Source of the DNA: Pyrobaculum arsenaticum DSM 13514
Lineage (GTDB): Archaea > Thermoproteota > Thermoprotei > Thermoproteales > Thermoproteaceae
Direction: 5' to 3'
NCBI RefSeq assembly: GCF_000016385.1
Contig: NC_009376.1
Span: 868,001 to 932,000 of the forward strand
Length of the DNA stretch: 64,000 nucleotides
Shown: one piece after another, positions 61,971 through 64,000 of the stretch
How the letters are laid out: every line of letters begins with the position of its first letter
Position numbering within the stretch: position 1 is the first letter of the stretch
Position numbers and translations under genes: made by a program
The notes under the pieces: model-generated
Databases searched by the model: none
Told to the model about the DNA's origin: nothing
Seen by the model: only the letters and a program-made list of their open reading frames with translations

Positions 61971-62813
61971 TCAGAGCCTGTAAGCCGCCTCGTATTTTCC
62001 GGTGCGCGACGCGGCGAAGGTGATAAGCCTAGCGGCGGCTCCGAGACTGGCCAGGGCGCCGCCAAGCGCCCCAAGCGCCGGGGCGAGGTAGAGGTACGCG
62101 CCCACCAGCGCCCCTACAGCCGACGAGGATAGAATCGCCGTTGCGGCGAGGCCGAGCCCTTCTGCCCTGCCGCGTCGGGATATGGGATAATCCAAAACCA
62201 GGACAGAACCCTCGGCGGCGTCTACCAGCGCCCCGTACGGCCTATCACGGTAGCGGTATCTTAACTGCCAGAATGGGTAGTAGACAATGCCTTCGAAGCT
62301 CCACTCTATGCTAACCCTGACCTTGAACACAGAAGCGTAGTCCCGGGCCTCCTCCACCACGTCTTTCAGCGAGCTGAAGGTCTCCTCCGGCGAGAGGTCA
62401 GGCGAGTGGAAGACGCCGATTTTCTCCAGGGAGGGCTTGAAGGGCGTCCTCCACCTGGCGGGGAAGACGTATCTCTTCGGGAGTTTGAACGGAGGCGTGG
62501 ACACGGCGAGGGCGGTGGCGTAGGTCTCCAGCTCGTCGAGGGGGGAGAATGTGATGTGGTAGAGGTACAGGGGGAGGAAGTGGAGCTCGGCGGCCTCGGG
62601 GCTGGCTGATGGGAGGTCGTCTGGGGCGCCGAAGGGCCTGAAGTTGAGGGCTTTGCGAAAGGCCTCTGTCTTGTCCACAGTGGGCTTGAAGACGTAGACG
62701 TTTTCGTAGGTCTTTCCCTCAGACAACACTGTGCCGCAGTAGGGGCAGACGTAGAATTTACGCCCAGGCGGCGCCTCGTATTTCGCCCCGCAGAACGGGC
62801 ACTGGATTTTCAT
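61971..62813 (-). CDS. Zinc-ribbon membrane protein, paralogue A
   Basis: This 280-residue protein has an N-terminal zinc ribbon (Cys5, Cys8, Cys23, Cys26 in CPFCGAKY and CPYCGTVL), a central soluble region with FLPLYLYHITF and YYPFWQLRYRY, and two or three C-terminal membrane helices. It overlaps the paralogue upstream by four bases. The architecture resembles the YdjG-type partners of SPFH proteins in bacterial membrane-stress operons. The function is inferred only from architecture. Confidence 0.75.
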   Translation of the reverse strand: MKIQCPFCGAKYEAPPGRKFYVCPYCGTVLSEGKTYENVYVFKPTVDKTEAFRKALNFRPFGAPDDLPSASPEAAELHFLPLYLYHITFSPLDELETYATALAVSTPPFKLPKRYVFPARWRTPFKPSLEKIGVFHSPDLSPEETFSSLKDVVEEARDYASVFKVRVSIEWSFEGIVYYPFWQLRYRYRDRPYGALVDAAEGSVLVLDYPISRRGRAEGLGLAATAILSSSAVGALVGAYLYLAPALGALGGALASLGAAARLITFAASRTGKYEAAYRL

Positions 62814-63808
62814 TTCTCAACTCTCCTAGGTCTCAGCATGGGGCTGGACGCCAGATAGGTCAAGACGCCGGCGCCTATTACAAACGCGGACGCGACCACT
62901 GGATCTATAAGCAACGTGGCGCCGATCCCTCCGAGGACGCCGCCTAGTAGCGAGGTGCCTGCCAAATAAAGGGCCTTGTGCTCGGCGAAGGTGGGCTCCT
63001 CGGCGACTATCACTGCCCCGTCCCAGCCGGCGACGTAGTAGCTGTAGTAAGACCCTTTGAAGAGATAAGGCACTACCCACATGGGGAGGTAGGTGAGGGG
63101 GGAGGCCTTCAGCCTCTCCACTGTGTAGTCCACTGCCTTGTCTTGTACGAAGGTGGAGGCGACTAGCACCCCCACGGCGAGTTTGGCCTTCTCCGACGCG
63201 TCCTCGTCTACAAGCTCCAGCAACCTCGGCATCACCGCCCTCACCGCCTTGGCCTTCGCCCTCTCGGGCGTCATCTCGCCGGCGAGGAAAGACGATGAGA
63301 CGGAGGCGGAGGAGACAACCTCCGACAAGGTCTTAGGCTCAGGCGCTGTTTTGAAAAAGTGCTCTGTTAGTTTATCCACTGAGATGCCCCAAGCCGCCCT
63401 CCTCGCCAGCACCGCGACGACGTCTTGAAGCCTCACGGAGCCGGAGACCCGTACTGTCTTGCTCACAGTACGCATCTCAGTCCTCCCCGCTACGCGCACA
63501 GTCTTTGTGTAGGTCACAGTGACCACCGCGTCGTAGACGGCGCGGATTGCGACGTCTACGAAGTAGAAGGGGACGTAGAGCAGTTCGGGGCTTGAGAAGT
63601 TTATGTCAGACATCCTCCTCCCGAGGTTGAAATCCCTCTTCGTCCGCTCCACTGCCCGGCGAAGTATTTCGCTTGACGTGAGGGTGGGCACTGCCAGTAT
63701 TTTAGACGGGTTGCCTGTGAGGAAATTCGGGGTGCCGCAGTATTTGCAGACCACAACCACAGACTCAGGAGTGACGTCGAGCGGCGCGCCGCAGTAGGAG
63801 CACCTCAC
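62810..63808 (-). CDS. Zinc-ribbon membrane protein, paralogue B
   Basis: This 332-residue protein has the same plan as its neighbour: zinc ribbon CSYCGAP and CKYCGTPN (Cys3, Cys6, Cys21, Cys24), LLYVPFYFVDVAI and YLPMWVVPYLF aromatic segments, and two C-terminal membrane helices. GTG 63808 lies 27 nt from a TTTATATTTAT box shared with the divergent gene. Together with paralogue A it forms a two-gene operon of probable membrane-bound partners. Confidence 0.77.
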   Translation of the reverse strand: MRCSYCGAPLDVTPESVVVVCKYCGTPNFLTGNPSKILAVPTLTSSEILRRAVERTKRDFNLGRRMSDINFSSPELLYVPFYFVDVAIRAVYDAVVTVTYTKTVRVAGRTEMRTVSKTVRVSGSVRLQDVVAVLARRAAWGISVDKLTEHFFKTAPEPKTLSEVVSSASVSSSFLAGEMTPERAKAKAVRAVMPRLLELVDEDASEKAKLAVGVLVASTFVQDKAVDYTVERLKASPLTYLPMWVVPYLFKGSYYSYYVAGWDGAVIVAEEPTFAEHKALYLAGTSLLGGVLGGIGATLLIDPVVASAFVIGAGVLTYLASSPMLRPRRVEK

Positions 63809-63827
63809 GCACGTGTAGGAGGCGGTG

Positions 63828-63841
63828 TTAATAAATATAAA
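63828..63841. promoter_or_regulatory. TATA box shared by divergent genes
   Basis: TTAATAAATATAAA is centred near 63835, about 27 nt from the GTG at 63808 (minus) and 26 nt from the GTG at 63861 (plus). Confidence 0.5.
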
Positions 63842-63860
63842 CACGTGGAGGGGCTGAGCG

Positions 63861-64000
63861 GTGGAGACATTTAAGTGGATAAGGGAGAAAATCGCAGATT
63901 ATGACCTCGCCAACAGTGGGGTGGCGAAGCTCAACGCCTTCGCCCGTGGCGATGCGCCGCCTCTCGAAGATGTGCTTTCTGATCTTTACGGCGTTTCAAA
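63861..64000 (+). CDS. N-terminal part of a protein, possibly a PLP-dependent aminotransferase
   Basis: Forty-six codons are visible from GTG 63861 (VETFKWIREKIADYDLANSG, later LEDVLSDLYGVS) to the window end. The style resembles the N-terminus of archaeal class I/II aminotransferases, where FKWIRE, LAxSG and a later LYG segment occur. The catalytic part lies outside the window, so the assignment is weak. The start is set by the shared divergent TATA box. Confidence 0.5.
   Translation, partial: METFKWIREKIADYDLANSGVAKLNAFARGDAPPLEDVLSDLYGVS

Noticed and set aside
1..64000. CRISPR array, rRNA operon or large tandem repeat
   Set aside because: No regularly spaced repeats and no rRNA-like sequence were seen; the repeated patterns found are heptad coding repeats and zinc-ribbon duplications.

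Overview
The window reads as hyperthermophilic crenarchaeal DNA, most likely Pyrobaculum or a close Thermoproteales relative. The evidence is an archaeal nurA-herA-mre11-rad50 operon, archaeal release factor aRF1, ribosomal protein S10, archaeal-type PEP carboxylase, the wyosine enzyme Taw3, a tRNA with an anticodon-loop intron, a Pyrobaculum-type PaRep2b repeat protein, and a consistent promoter layout. In that layout a TATA-like box A sits about 22-27 nt upstream of the start codon, which implies mostly leaderless mRNAs. I used this spacing to choose many starts, so several genes are annotated shorter than their longest open frame.

Layout: 0-4.5 kb (minus strand) holds an acyl-CoA synthetase fragment, a thioredoxin-fold membrane protein, a CBS protein and a VWA/MoxR pair. 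4.7-11.1 kb is the DNA end-resection operon. 11-21.7 kb is housekeeping (aRF1, S10, SurE, Taw3, a DapA-family aldolase, an aldo/keto reductase, TldD/TldE, a creatininase-family hydrolase). 21.7-31.7 kb carries two tRNAs, a probable IS605-type relic, a metal-binding transport protein without partners, an MFS exporter, an isolated nuoB-nuoC pair, a MoaD-like protein, metallo-beta-lactamase-fold hydrolases and SfsA. 31.8-40.8 kb holds pyruvate phosphate dikinase, Dph6, three overlapping tiny membrane proteins, methionine aminopeptidase, PEP carboxylase and an M16 peptidase.

41-49.6 kb is an accessory zone: VapBC, a purM relic and other coding debris, amtB-glnK-nadE, a multiply frameshifted coiled-coil gene, two divergent HEPN/nucleotidyltransferase pairs and a P-loop ATPase. 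49.5-55.4 kb returns to metabolism (SDR epimerase, fucose-isomerase-like protein, UPF0210 with its ACT partner, citrate synthase). 55.4-63.8 kb is the most unusual part. A 203-aa helical protein, an SPFH protein with two zinc ribbons, a small membrane protein and two zinc-ribbon membrane proteins resemble the parts of bacterial membrane-stress modules of the YdjGHI type. Among them lie a DUF4405-like gene broken by an amber codon, a truncated PaRep2b gene and an internally deleted duplicate of a surface-protein gene.

Themes: PPDK, PEP carboxylase and citrate synthase supply anaplerotic or autotrophic carbon flow. AmtB-GlnK-NadE links ammonium uptake to NAD synthesis. No CRISPR array, rRNA or intact transposase gene was seen.
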